A DNA stretch of 7,765 nt, taken from positions 1-7,765 of the forward strand of contig JALRDM010000218.1 of NCBI GenBank assembly GCA_023262195.1, read 5' to 3'. Origin of the DNA: Salibacteraceae bacterium (GTDB lineage Bacteria > Bacteroidota > Bacteroidia > Flavobacteriales_G > Salibacteraceae). Positions 1-7,188 of this stretch are shown here, one piece after another. Position numbers and translations under genes: made by a program. Position 1 is the stretch's first letter. Every line of letters starts with the position of its first letter. The notes beneath the pieces were generated by a model, which was given only the letters and a program-made list of their open reading frames with translations, was not told the DNA's origin and did not search any database.

Positions 1-1227
1 TTTAGCGATTACATAGATGACGATGATACTCCCGAGTATCAGTACAATGCCAATAATTACAGCAAGGATGATGACGACAAAACCATCCCTATTGGCTCAT
101 CCACTACCTTTCACGATAGACTTATCGAACAGCTGCACTTAAGGCAAATGGATGATAAGCATTTGCTGATTTGTGAGCATATCATCGGTAGCTTAGATGA
201 CAGTGGTTATTTGCGGAGAGAAGTGGCTGCAGTTGTTGATGATTTGGCCTTTACCCAAGGCATTATGACGAGTGAAGAGGAGGTGGAGTTTTTGCTTGTA
301 AATGAAATACAGGATATGGATCCTGTAGGTATCGGAGCGAGAGATTTGAGAGAGTGTTTGCTATTGCAGATGCGCAAGAAGCCCTCATCTGTAACTACTA
401 AAACGGCTACCATAATCCTTGAGAAGTACTACACTGAATTTGTACGCAAGCACTACGATAAAATCACCAACAGATTAGAGATTAGCCTAGATGATCTGAA
501 AGAAGCCATCGATGAGATCACGGATCTAAACCCAAAACCGGGCAATTCAATGAATGAGTCATCAAAGCCCGTTGAGCATGTGGTGCCTGACTTTCAATTG
601 GTAAATGAAGATGGCGAGTTGCGAGTAATCTTGAACAGTAGAAATGTCCCTGAGCTGCGTATGAGTAAAAAATATGCTGAGATGCTCGAAGACTTTTCAA
701 GAATCAAAGGGGAACCCACTAAGGCTCAGAAAGATGCGATGATTTTTGTGAAACAAAAATTGGACAGCGCCAAGTGGTTCATAGACGCGATAAAGCAACG
801 GCACGATACCTTGATTCGGACCATGCAGGCAATTGTTGATTATCAAATTGAGTACTTTAAAACGGGAGATGAAACCAAACTCAAGCCAATGATTCTCAAG
901 GACATTGCTGATATAATTAAGATGGACATTAGTACAGTCAGTAGAGTATCCAACAGCAAGTACATTCAAACCTCATATGGTACATTTAAAGTCAAGTACT
1001 TCTTTTCTGAATCGCTTACCAATGATGAGGGCGAAGAAGTCAGTACTCGTGAGGTAAAAAAGATTTTACAGGATTTGATTTCTAATGAGGATAAAAGAAA
1101 ACCATTGGCGGACGAGAGCTTGGCAAAAGAACTCAAAGCCAAAGGGTACAATATTGCAAGGAGGACTGTAGCGAAGTATAGAGAACAGCTTGATATCCCT
1201 GTAGCAAGATTGAGGAAAGAGTTATGA
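1..1227 (+). CDS. rpoN: RNA polymerase sigma-54 factor, 5' end missing
   Basis: Alternative sigma factor that directs RNA polymerase to -24/-12 promoters and needs enhancer-binding ATPases for open complex formation. The frame is open from base 1, so the gene is cut by the window edge; 408 residues are present. Against a usual length near 480-490 residues, only about the N-terminal 75-90 (Gln-rich region I) are missing. The fragment opens with an acidic, Asp-rich stretch (about residues 3-25) typical of region II. The core-binding region follows, with the conserved DPVGIGARDLRECL at about 107-120. Next come the helix-turn-helix (around 298-325, with DISTVSRV and KYIQT) and the diagnostic RpoN box ARRTVAKYRE at 386-395. 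The product ends 13 residues after the box, so the C-terminus is intact. Its TGA stop overlaps the ATG of the next gene (ATGA), implying co-transcription and translational coupling. Family identity is essentially certain. Confidence 0.97.
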   Translation, partial: FSDYIDDDDTPEYQYNANNYSKDDDDKTIPIGSSTTFHDRLIEQLHLRQMDDKHLLICEHIIGSLDDSGYLRREVAAVVDDLAFTQGIMTSEEEVEFLLVNEIQDMDPVGIGARDLRECLLLQMRKKPSSVTTKTATIILEKYYTEFVRKHYDKITNRLEISLDDLKEAIDEITDLNPKPGNSMNESSKPVEHVVPDFQLVNEDGELRVILNSRNVPELRMSKKYAEMLEDFSRIKGEPTKAQKDAMIFVKQKLDSAKWFIDAIKQRHDTLIRTMQAIVDYQIEYFKTGDETKLKPMILKDIADIIKMDISTVSRVSNSKYIQTSYGTFKVKYFFSESLTNDEGEEVSTREVKKILQDLISNEDKRKPLADESLAKELKAKGYNIARRTVAKYREQLDIPVARLRKEL

Positions 1228-1838
1228 GAATAGCAGCGCACATCCTATCTTATATATTTCATCCGATTTTCTTACCAACCTTTGGTTTGCTTGTCATCTT
1301 TGGCTTGAATAGCTACATCGCGGCCACCACTCCGGCACAGAAACAGTTTTTTCTTATAGGATGGATATTCATAAACACGGCCGTTATTCCTTTCTTGTTT
1401 ACGGCATTTCTGAGATGGAAAAATTTGGTTAGCTCAATTCAGCTCGAAACAAGAGAGGACAGGATAGTGCCGTTTACCTTCGCCTTGTTCTTTTATCTGA
1501 CTAATTACTGGTTGCTCCGTGACATACCGATGCCACAGATCATTTACTCAATATTCTTGGGGAGCAGCGTAGCCGTAGGTATTGCATTGATCGTCAATTT
1601 TTACACTAAAATCAGCATACACATGATTGGTATGGGAGGAATAACAGCTGCCATCTATGCAATGGCGCAGATATATTCACTTCCATTGACCTTCGCTGTT
1701 ATCATTGGTGTCATCGCCAGTGGTTTAGTGGGGAGCGCCCGATACATCTTAGAATCTCATGATCTAAAGCAAATTTCAATGGGCTGGTTTACCGGTTTTA
1801 TCACAGTCTATTTACCCATTGTAATGGGATGGGGATAG
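1224..1838 (+). CDS. PAP2-like integral membrane protein, translationally coupled to rpoN
   Basis: A 204-residue inner-membrane protein with about six hydrophobic segments (roughly 7-29, 42-62, 84-98, 105-125, 135-170 and 188-202). It resembles a membrane protein widespread in Bacteroidota and distantly related to PAP2/acid phosphatases. Seen in the sequence are TREDR (76-80), KISIHMIG (129-136) and SARYILESH (171-179), ending in a GWFTG glycine turn. These line up with PAP2 motifs KxxxxxxRP, PSGH and SRxxxxxHxxxD, but several canonical residues are changed: no Pro-Ser before the motif-2 His, SAR instead of SR, and no Asp at the usual place after the last His. A lipid phosphatase or undecaprenyl-pyrophosphate role is therefore only a guess. 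The ATG overlaps the rpoN stop by four bases, which fixes the start. It ends 7 bases before a convergent gene, inside a hairpin. Confidence 0.85.
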   Translation: MRIAAHILSYIFHPIFLPTFGLLVIFGLNSYIAATTPAQKQFFLIGWIFINTAVIPFLFTAFLRWKNLVSSIQLETREDRIVPFTFALFFYLTNYWLLRDIPMPQIIYSIFLGSSVAVGIALIVNFYTKISIHMIGMGGITAAIYAMAQIYSLPLTFAVIIGVIASGLVGSARYILESHDLKQISMGWFTGFITVYLPIVMGWG

Positions 1839-1861
1839 CTGAGCTTTAATCCTCAGTCCCC
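1831..1861. terminator. Hairpin across a convergent gene junction, possible bidirectional terminator
   Basis: GGGGA (1831-1835) plus CTGAG (1839-1843) can pair with CTCAG (1852-1856) plus TCCCC (1857-1861). This gives ten base pairs interrupted by a three-base bulge, TAG, which is the stop codon of the PAP2-like gene. The loop is eight bases and contains the stop of the opposite gene. There is no good T-tract on either side, so it is not a textbook intrinsic terminator. Its position exactly over the junction suggests a termination or 3'-end stability role. Confidence 0.45.
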
Positions 1862-2256
1862 ACAAACTTCACATCCTTGAGCATCAGCCCCCATTTTAGA
1901 GGGTGAATATCATTTCTTGTGAAAAGAATCATTCTTCTATCGTCCAAGTAAAAGTGTGCAAACGTATTTGCCGCGACTCCAAGACTGAATTCATCACCAA
2001 GTTCACCCATAGTTGAATCAATGGGCTGTGTCATTTTGTTTCGGAACAACTCCTTTACTTGAGGCTCATCCGTATTTACATTGATCGTATTTGCACCCAA
2101 ATCAACCGTAATCGTTATCGGGTTTGGCAAGGATTTTTTGGTGTTTTTTCCTTGCAGATTTATATCCATTTCTGTGGATGTGAATACCATAATTGTATCC
2201 TGTGCCCAAGCCCCAGCTGAGATGATGAGGGATAATACAAGAACTAAATGCTTCAT
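1846..2256 (-). CDS. Small secreted protein of unknown function
   Basis: I do not recognise a family. The preferred start is the ATG at 2256, giving 136 residues that begin MKHLVLVLSL and continue as a standard Sec signal peptide with cleavage likely after AWA (residue 18). A start further upstream at 2283 would add nine residues before the signal peptide and would lie inside the likely -7 box, so it is unlikely. An AAAAAAGGA stretch lies a few bases upstream of the chosen ATG. The mature part is about 118 residues, has no cysteine, no lipobox and no T9SS tail, and looks like a small beta-rich periplasmic or exported protein. It lies 41 bases behind the lycopene cyclase gene on the same strand and could be co-transcribed with the carotenoid genes, but it also has its own plausible promoter. 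Confidence 0.75.
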   Translation of the reverse strand: MKHLVLVLSLIISAGAWAQDTIMVFTSTEMDINLQGKNTKKSLPNPITITVDLGANTINVNTDEPQVKELFRNKMTQPIDSTMGELGDEFSLGVAANTFAHFYLDDRRMILFTRNDIHPLKWGLMLKDVKFVGTED

Positions 2257-2280
2257 GCCGTTGATCCTTTTTTGATTTGT

Positions 2281-2288
2281 CAAATGTA
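2281..2288 (-). promoter_or_regulatory. Bacteroidota-type -7 box for the small secreted protein
   Basis: On the minus strand the sequence TACATTTG matches the Bacteroidota -7 consensus TAnnTTTG exactly. It lies in the 41-base gap after the cyclase gene, 24 bases upstream of the chosen ATG at 2256. No clear TTG (-33) element is found 17-23 bases upstream; a TTT without the G is the best available. The match is direct; promoter activity is inferred. Confidence 0.45.
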
Positions 2289-2297
2289 GCTAGTTTA

Positions 2298-3017
2298 TTA
2301 GCTGTGATGAAATCGAGGACTTTTCAGTTTTCGATTCTTATTGTAAACCAGCATTACAAGCAGAAAGTATGCCATCTGATACACGAAGTCTTCAGCAGGG
2401 ATGGTACCAATGCGAATGCCCATATTTTGCTCATCGCTATACCATACAATTGGCTCATCGGTAAACCACCCGGTTAACCACCCATTCATAATAAACATGG
2501 GGATCAGGCAAACTCCGTAGGAGAGAAAGAAGCGTCCCAACCAATCTGGGCGCACTACCAATAGAGTAAAGGATAGTAGGGCGGATGCAAAAAAGAAACA
2601 AATGGCCGTGTATAGCCGCGGGTAGAAGAAAACGCCAAGGATAAATGTGACGAGAATGAAAAACCAGGCGATACTTTGGGCGAACTTGCCAAGGATATCG
2701 GGCTTGACAAAATAGTTTAAAACCTCAAAGACAAACAGGCAAGCGAATGGCACGGTGAGAAAAAAACCATACTCCTCGATCGGAAGCTCACCAATGTATA
2801 GTCCAGTGAGGTAGCGAGTATTAAAACCCCAAACTCCCAATTGAGTGAAGAGTTCGTCCCATGCCAAGAAAACACCTCCTGATACTGCTATGGAAAGGAA
2901 AATTGCCTTCCAGTTTTGTAAAAATCTTAAACGATGCTCATAGCTCTGCGCTAGTGGATATGCTATCGTGAGTAAATTTATAGCAAGGTAGTGGTATGAG
3001 TCTGGAATAAACGACAA
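2298..3017 (-). CDS. Lycopene cyclase, fused two-domain CrtYcd type
   Basis: Membrane-bound cyclase that closes the two beta rings of lycopene to give gamma- and then beta-carotene. The 239-residue protein contains both halves of the heterodimeric CrtYc/CrtYd type in one chain. Domain one covers about 1-105, with WDELFTQLGVWGF (53-65) and the acidic motif ELPIEEYGFF (77-86). Domain two covers about 110-228, with NGWLTG (178-183), VWY and the matching GTIPAEDFVY (204-213). Six to seven hydrophobic helices are visible. The length is that of the bacterial fused form. The start is TTG at 3017: a TAA lies in frame just upstream and no ATG lies near the conserved N-terminus. The TTG begins one base after the crtZ stop, so translational coupling is likely. 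Product: beta-carotene for CrtZ, and possibly retinal precursors if the organism has a rhodopsin (not seen here). Confidence 0.93.
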   Translation of the reverse strand: MSFIPDSYHYLAINLLTIAYPLAQSYEHRLRFLQNWKAIFLSIAVSGGVFLAWDELFTQLGVWGFNTRYLTGLYIGELPIEEYGFFLTVPFACLFVFEVLNYFVKPDILGKFAQSIAWFFILVTFILGVFFYPRLYTAICFFFASALLSFTLLVVRPDWLGRFFLSYGVCLIPMFIMNGWLTGWFTDEPIVWYSDEQNMGIRIGTIPAEDFVYQMAYFLLVMLVYNKNRKLKSPRFHHS

Positions 3018-3018
3018 T

Positions 3019-3465
3019 CTATCTTAGAGCTTCTTTAATGTATTTGGTAGGCACCCATAGCAGGCCAAAACACTCTCCGCCCCCCTTGTCTTGATGTTTA
3101 TGATGCATTTTGTGTGCCTTTCGTATGGCCCTCAAATACGCGCTGTCTGTATTTCTCCAAATCTTGATGCGCTGATGGATAAAGAGGTCATGAATAATAA
3201 AGTAGGTAGCTCCATAAGCTGTGATGCCAGCTCCAATAAATATTAAAGATGTAATCTCAGTACTTACACCTAGGTAAATACAAATGGCCGATGGCACAGA
3301 AAATAAAAGGAAGAAAACATCATTTCGTTCAAAGAAACCCGGTTTAGATCGGTGATGATCTTTGTGAAAAACCCAGCCAATTCCGTGCATAATATACTTA
3401 TGGCTGAACCACGCCACGGCCTCCATTCCAAAATATGCAGCAAAGAAAATGAGTGCGTAAATCAT
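3019..3465 (-). CDS. crtZ: Beta-carotene hydroxylase (sterol desaturase/fatty acid hydroxylase superfamily)
   Basis: Membrane di-iron enzyme that hydroxylates the beta rings of beta-carotene to give beta-cryptoxanthin and then zeaxanthin. From the ATG at 3465 the protein has 148 residues, normal for CrtZ. The histidine clusters are present: HKYIMH (22-27), HKDHH (34-38), HDLFIH (92-97) and HKMHHKH (118-124). Four hydrophobic segments surround them. A TTG at 3519 in the same frame would add 18 residues unlike the family N-terminus, so the internal ATG is preferred. It is the first gene of a minus-strand pair with the lycopene cyclase, and its TAG stop is one base from the cyclase TTG. Upstream is a divergent gene, so phytoene synthase and desaturase genes are not part of this operon. 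I found no exact TAnnTTTG box for it. Confidence 0.95.
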   Translation of the reverse strand: MIYALIFFAAYFGMEAVAWFSHKYIMHGIGWVFHKDHHRSKPGFFERNDVFFLLFSVPSAICIYLGVSTEITSLIFIGAGITAYGATYFIIHDLFIHQRIKIWRNTDSAYLRAIRKAHKMHHKHQDKGGGECFGLLWVPTKYIKEALR

Positions 3466-3538
3466 GATGGGAAAGTACAACAAATCAGACTGAACATAGT
3501 TTATAGCTCGAGGATTCAAATAGGATAACGAGCCAACA

Positions 3539-3570
3539 TTGTAATGAGTTTAATCGGATATCTTCTTTTG
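3539..3570 (+). promoter_or_regulatory. Possible promoter for the Omp28-like gene
   Basis: TTG at 3539-3541, a 21-base spacer, then TTCTTTTG at 3563-3570. The last element differs from the Bacteroidota -7 consensus TAnnTTTG at one position (T for A). It sits 46 bases before the ATG at 3617 in the divergent intergenic region between crtZ and this gene. The spacing fits the TTG-N17-23-TAnnTTTG pattern, but with so short a motif this could be chance. Confidence 0.3.
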
Positions 3571-3616
3571 ATTTTATGCCAACCGATGATTGTTTATTGA
3601 CGGTTTAAATTGACAC

Positions 3617-4447
3617 ATGAGATTTACGCTAACAGTATCCATTGCCTTAATCACATTTTTTAGTAGCTGTGATAAGGATGAGCCTCAAATATTAGAGACA
3701 GATCCGACTGAAATGCCGCCTTCTGTGGTTGAAAAGCGAGTGATGGTTGAGCTCTTCAGTTCTATTCGCTGCGGTTCCTGTCCCAGGGCACACCATTTTA
3801 TGGATCAAACAGAAATACAAGATCCCAAAGTATTTCACATCATACATCAAATGTTTGGTGGCAATCCGATGCGCCACGGATATACCAAATACGTGCAGGA
3901 GAATGTAAAGTCCGTGCAGTTCACGCCCCATGCCATTATTCAGCGCAACGTTTCTGATGGAGCCGTTCAATACTACGAACCTGAGCGATATAAGGAGATT
4001 TCTACGCTCATTGGTGATCGAGACTTGATGGTAAAGCTCAACGCTACTGTAAAAGAAAATGACAATGCGCTAGACATAGCCATAGATATGCTCGCATTCG
4101 ATGATGCTATTCAAAAACTTTCAGTCACGGTATTGCTGGTGGAGAAAAAAGTAGTTGGGAACGATTACGACTACCATCAGCGCAACTACGGAAATGAAGA
4201 CCCAGACCATCCCTACTATCAGCAAGGGGATTACATCGAAGGGTTTGAACATACCAATGTCATTCGCGAATTAATCACCCCATTTGAAGGCATAGAGGTT
4301 GACATCACAAATAATGAGGCGAGCTACACGTTAAATCATGATCTCGAAGGGTTGGCAGCAGAAAATTTTGCGCTTGTCGCCTTCGTTTCAGACCTTAACT
4401 CGAATCAGATTTTTGATGCGAGGTATATTGACTTGGCTTACCTATAG
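3617..4447 (+). CDS. Omp28-family outer-membrane lipoprotein with a thioredoxin-like CxxC
   Basis: Predicted lipoprotein of 276 residues: a hydrophobic signal (1-17) is followed by a lipobox-like FSSC with the lipidated Cys at 18, then a Pro/Glu-rich linker to about residue 40. The domain from about 41 onward begins VMVELFSSIRCGSCPRAH. This matches the Omp28 family pattern (a strand, then E-x-F-[ST] and a CxxCPxxH-like active site), with CGSC at 52-55. FTPH at 102-105 could supply the cis-proline of a thioredoxin fold. The C-terminal part (about 137-276) looks beta-rich, as in other family members. The fold suggests a periplasm-facing or surface redox or binding role; the actual substrate is unknown in the family. 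Its TAG stop overlaps the stop of the convergent dehydrogenase by six bases (CTATAG). Confidence 0.85.
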   Translation: MRFTLTVSIALITFFSSCDKDEPQILETDPTEMPPSVVEKRVMVELFSSIRCGSCPRAHHFMDQTEIQDPKVFHIIHQMFGGNPMRHGYTKYVQENVKSVQFTPHAIIQRNVSDGAVQYYEPERYKEISTLIGDRDLMVKLNATVKENDNALDIAIDMLAFDDAIQKLSVTVLLVEKKVVGNDYDYHQRNYGNEDPDHPYYQQGDYIEGFEHTNVIRELITPFEGIEVDITNNEASYTLNHDLEGLAAENFALVAFVSDLNSNQIFDARYIDLAYL

Positions 4448-5968
4448 ATCAAACTTAATTCCTTGCGCTAGAGGTAACTCTGTGCTCCAATTGATGGTGT
4501 TGGTTTGTCTTCGCATGTAGGCTTTCCAAGCATCCGATCCGCTCTCACGTCCGCCACCAGTTTCTTTTTCGCCCCCAAAGGCTCCGCCAATTTCAGCGCC
4601 AGAGGTTCCGATATTAACATTCGCAATGCCACAATCGGAGCCTTTGTGACTAAGGAAGATCTCGCTTTCACGCATGTTGGTTGTCATGATTGCCGAGCTT
4701 AAACCTTGCTTTACTCCATTTTGCTTGGCTATGGCATCTTCAAACTTGGAGTACTTCATCAGATACAATATAGGTGCAAAGGTTTCTTCTTGCACAATCT
4801 CCCAAGAATTATCGGCTTCGGCTATAGCGGGCTTTACATAGCATCCACTTTCATATCCCGGTCCTTCCAGCACGCCTCCTTCAACCAGTAGATTGCCACC
4901 CATCTTTTTGACCTCATCTAGAGCTTCGGAATACATCCGGACTGCATCGGTATCGATCAATGGACCAACATGATTATTCGCGTCAAGAGGATCGCCAATT
5001 TTTAGTTGTCCGTAGGCCTTGACTAATGTGTCTCGGATTTGGTCGTAAACGGAGTCATGAATGATTAATCTGCGTGTAGAAGTGCAGCGCTGGCCGCACG
5101 TGCCAACCGCTCCGAATACGATGCCTGGAATTGCAATTTTCAAGTCTGCATTTTCGGTAATAATGATGGCATTGTTGCCCCCCAGCTCCAATATGGTTTT
5201 ACCGAGTCTTTTACCAACGGCCTCGCCTACTTTCTTTCCCATTCGGATAGAACCCGTGGCTGAAATCAAGGAGACTCGCTTGTCATTCGTCATTAATTCA
5301 CCAATGGTGTAGTCTCCTACCACAAGTCCATTTACTCCTTCAGGAATATCGTTGGCTTTAAAAACATCGGCTACAATATTCATGCAGGCCACGGCACACA
5401 GCGGAACCTTTTCTGATGGTTTCCAAACACACACATCACCACAAACCCAGGCTAGCATACTGTTCCAAGCCCACACGGCCACTGGAAAATTGAAGGCTGA
5501 TATGATCCCCACAATACCAAGCGGATGGTATTGCTCATACATGCGGTGCATTGGACGCTCGCTATGCATTGTCAATCCATGTAATTGTCGTGAAAGACCA
5601 ACAGCAAAGTCGCATATGTCAATCATTTCTTGGACCTCACCCAAGCCCTCTTGATAGCTTTTGCCCATTTCATAGCTGACGAGTTTTCCGAGAGGCTCTT
5701 TTTTTTCACGAAGCGCTTCACCTATTTGCCTGACAACCTCACCGCGCTGTGGGGCTGGCCACATTCGCCATTCGGCAAAGGCACTTTCGGCTTTTTGAAT
5801 CACCTTTTTATAGTCTCCAGAGCTGCTTCCTTTTACCTCACCAATCTTTTTTCCGTCTGTTGGAGAAAATGATTCAAATAATTGGCCACCAGAGGATAAC
5901 CAAGTTTGTCCTGTTGAGGTGCCTTCGTTTATTTCATTTACACCGAGTTCTTTCAAAAAGTCTTTCAT
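4442..5968 (-). CDS. Aldehyde dehydrogenase, ALDH7/AmaB type (probable 2-aminoadipate-semialdehyde dehydrogenase)
   Basis: NAD(P)-dependent cytosolic aldehyde dehydrogenase of 508 residues. It is of the antiquitin/AmaB branch, which oxidises 2-aminoadipate 6-semialdehyde (in equilibrium with piperideine-6-carboxylate) to 2-aminoadipate in lysine breakdown. Visible landmarks are the branch-typical EQYHPLG (145-151), the FNFP oxyanion Asn (N160), the WKPSE cofactor Lys (K183), ATGS (237-240) at the Rossmann glycine turn, the general base Glu in LELGGNN (E261), the nucleophile Cys in CGQRCTS (C295) and EETFAPI (395-400 region). All catalytic residues are intact and length is normal. The ATG at 5968 lies 18 bases downstream of an exact -7 box. 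No other lysine-catabolic gene lies nearby, so the substrate assignment rests on subfamily resemblance. It stands alone between divergent and convergent neighbours. Confidence 0.92.
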   Translation of the reverse strand: MKDFLKELGVNEINEGTSTGQTWLSSGGQLFESFSPTDGKKIGEVKGSSSGDYKKVIQKAESAFAEWRMWPAPQRGEVVRQIGEALREKKEPLGKLVSYEMGKSYQEGLGEVQEMIDICDFAVGLSRQLHGLTMHSERPMHRMYEQYHPLGIVGIISAFNFPVAVWAWNSMLAWVCGDVCVWKPSEKVPLCAVACMNIVADVFKANDIPEGVNGLVVGDYTIGELMTNDKRVSLISATGSIRMGKKVGEAVGKRLGKTILELGGNNAIIITENADLKIAIPGIVFGAVGTCGQRCTSTRRLIIHDSVYDQIRDTLVKAYGQLKIGDPLDANNHVGPLIDTDAVRMYSEALDEVKKMGGNLLVEGGVLEGPGYESGCYVKPAIAEADNSWEIVQEETFAPILYLMKYSKFEDAIAKQNGVKQGLSSAIMTTNMRESEIFLSHKGSDCGIANVNIGTSGAEIGGAFGGEKETGGGRESGSDAWKAYMRRQTNTINWSTELPLAQGIKFDL

Positions 5969-5986
5969 CGTTCACAAATCTTTGCG

Positions 5987-5994
5987 CAAAAGTA
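5987..5994 (-). promoter_or_regulatory. Bacteroidota-type -7 box for the aldehyde dehydrogenase
   Basis: On the minus strand TACTTTTG matches TAnnTTTG exactly and ends 18 bases before the ATG at 5968, implying a very short leader. A CTG 18 bases upstream (6013-6015) is the nearest thing to the TTG -33 element. Position in the divergent intergenic region supports it; no data show activity. Confidence 0.5.
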
Positions 5995-6058
5995 GAAGTG
6001 TGATCCGGTGCTCAGAGATTTCGTTACACTAGTTTTACTTAGTTATTAAGCATACAAT

Positions 6059-7177
6059 ATGAAAACGCCATTCTTGTTTCTTTTATCAATTCTTGCCATA
6101 GGAGCAAATGCACAAATCACATACAACGGCACCACAATGGCTGGACTCGGAGATACAGTTTTTCTTGCGCAAGACACCTCTCACGCTTCCAGTTTAGATA
6201 TAGGTGATGCAGCGGGTGATCAAGTTTGGGATTTTACTTCTGTGATGGAAGAAAAACCGGATGGTGCCATTTTGGAGCAGCCCTCGACCGCTCCTTTGTT
6301 CAACCTTTTTCCAGACGCGGATTTTGTCGCGAATGACATTTATGAAGATAGCGTCCATTTGTTTTTCAAAAAGACCGCGACTGCGCTTGACATCGTGGGT
6401 ATTGTAGAATATGATTCGAATGGTAATCCAACGCCAGGAGAACTGAGCGGCACGTGGAGGTTTATGCAGTTTCCGGCTCAATTTGAAACAACATTCTCTT
6501 CAGTCGTTTTGAGAGATACCAGCACTTTTGAACTGGGGGTTGATTTTGATAGCATTGGGCCACATCCATTTATTGATTCAATCAGAACGGCTTTCAAATT
6601 CTCATTTTATAACGAAATTGATGCTTGGGGAGAAGTTCAATTACCTCAAGGCAGCTTTGATGCTATTCGGCAGAAAACATATTCTGTGTTGGAAACAAAA
6701 AGTGATTGCTATTATGCCAGTGCATGGCATGAATTTACTCCGCTTATGTTACTTTTTTTAGATGATGTGCAATATGATACGACTACGGATGCCACTTATC
6801 GATGGTGGACAGCTGATGAAAAAGTCAATTTATATGTCTGTCAAATAGAAACCGACACGAACGGTATGCCAGAATCGAGCTTCTCATACACCAAGGAAAC
6901 CCCAACAGAGCCCGCAGGAATTACATCTACGAAAGTGAGGCGAGTCACGGTGTATCCAAACCCCTCATCAGAGGTGCTTAATGTTAAGTTTTCAGTGCCT
7001 ACAGTGGCTGTAGCTACTCTGTACGATGTCAACGCACGGGCCGTGCTGTTTCAAGAGCTTGGTGGCTCTGATACTGAGATTCAGATAAGTGAATTGTCAG
7101 TTGGAGTTTACATGCTCCAACTCACTGATCAGTCAGGGAAATTGATTGGGCTAAAAAAGGTTCAAGTCAGCCGTTAG
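6059..7177 (+). CDS. Secreted protein with type IX secretion (type A) C-terminal sorting domain
   Basis: A 372-residue exported protein. Residues 1-19 form a Sec signal peptide (MKTPFLFLLS start, cleavage near ANAQ). The C-terminal domain of about 77 residues (296-372) has the hallmark VYPNPSSEVLNV, then GVYMLQLTD and a final KKVQVSR. This is the type A sorting signal that routes proteins through the T9SS PorU/PorV machinery to the cell surface or medium. The central 20-290 region is beta-rich, with few cysteines and repeated Asp/Thr/Ser turns. I do not recognise an enzymatic motif, so its function is unknown; adhesin or surface-layer roles are possible. It is divergent from the dehydrogenase and lacks a clear ribosome binding site. 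TAGTTTTA at 6030-6037 is a weak candidate -7 element. It ends 11 bases before the convergent secreted-protein gene. Confidence 0.88.
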   Translation: MKTPFLFLLSILAIGANAQITYNGTTMAGLGDTVFLAQDTSHASSLDIGDAAGDQVWDFTSVMEEKPDGAILEQPSTAPLFNLFPDADFVANDIYEDSVHLFFKKTATALDIVGIVEYDSNGNPTPGELSGTWRFMQFPAQFETTFSSVVLRDTSTFELGVDFDSIGPHPFIDSIRTAFKFSFYNEIDAWGEVQLPQGSFDAIRQKTYSVLETKSDCYYASAWHEFTPLMLLFLDDVQYDTTTDATYRWWTADEKVNLYVCQIETDTNGMPESSFSYTKETPTEPAGITSTKVRRVTVYPNPSSEVLNVKFSVPTVAVATLYDVNARAVLFQELGGSDTEIQISELSVGVYMLQLTDQSGKLIGLKKVQVSR

Positions 7178-7188
7178 TAGTGACAGAG

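Noticed and set aside
55..81. SKDDDDK near the start of the sigma-54 fragment, which resembles an engineered epitope or enterokinase site.
   Set aside because: It lies in the naturally acidic region II of a chromosomal sigma-54; no cloning-vector sequence is around it.
3466..3519. An 18-residue N-terminal extension of CrtZ from a TTG at 3519.
   Set aside because: CrtZ proteins normally begin a few residues before the first membrane segment, where an ATG is present at 3465.
3520..3616. Possible sigma-54 promoter (TGGC on the minus strand near 3580), attractive because rpoN is nearby.
   Set aside because: No TTGC-like -12 element follows at the required spacing; I found no credible -24/-12 site in any intergenic region of the window.
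4505..5872. Several plus-strand open frames opposite the aldehyde dehydrogenase.
   Set aside because: They are shadows of a well-conserved 508-residue enzyme and show no signal, domain or start context of their own.
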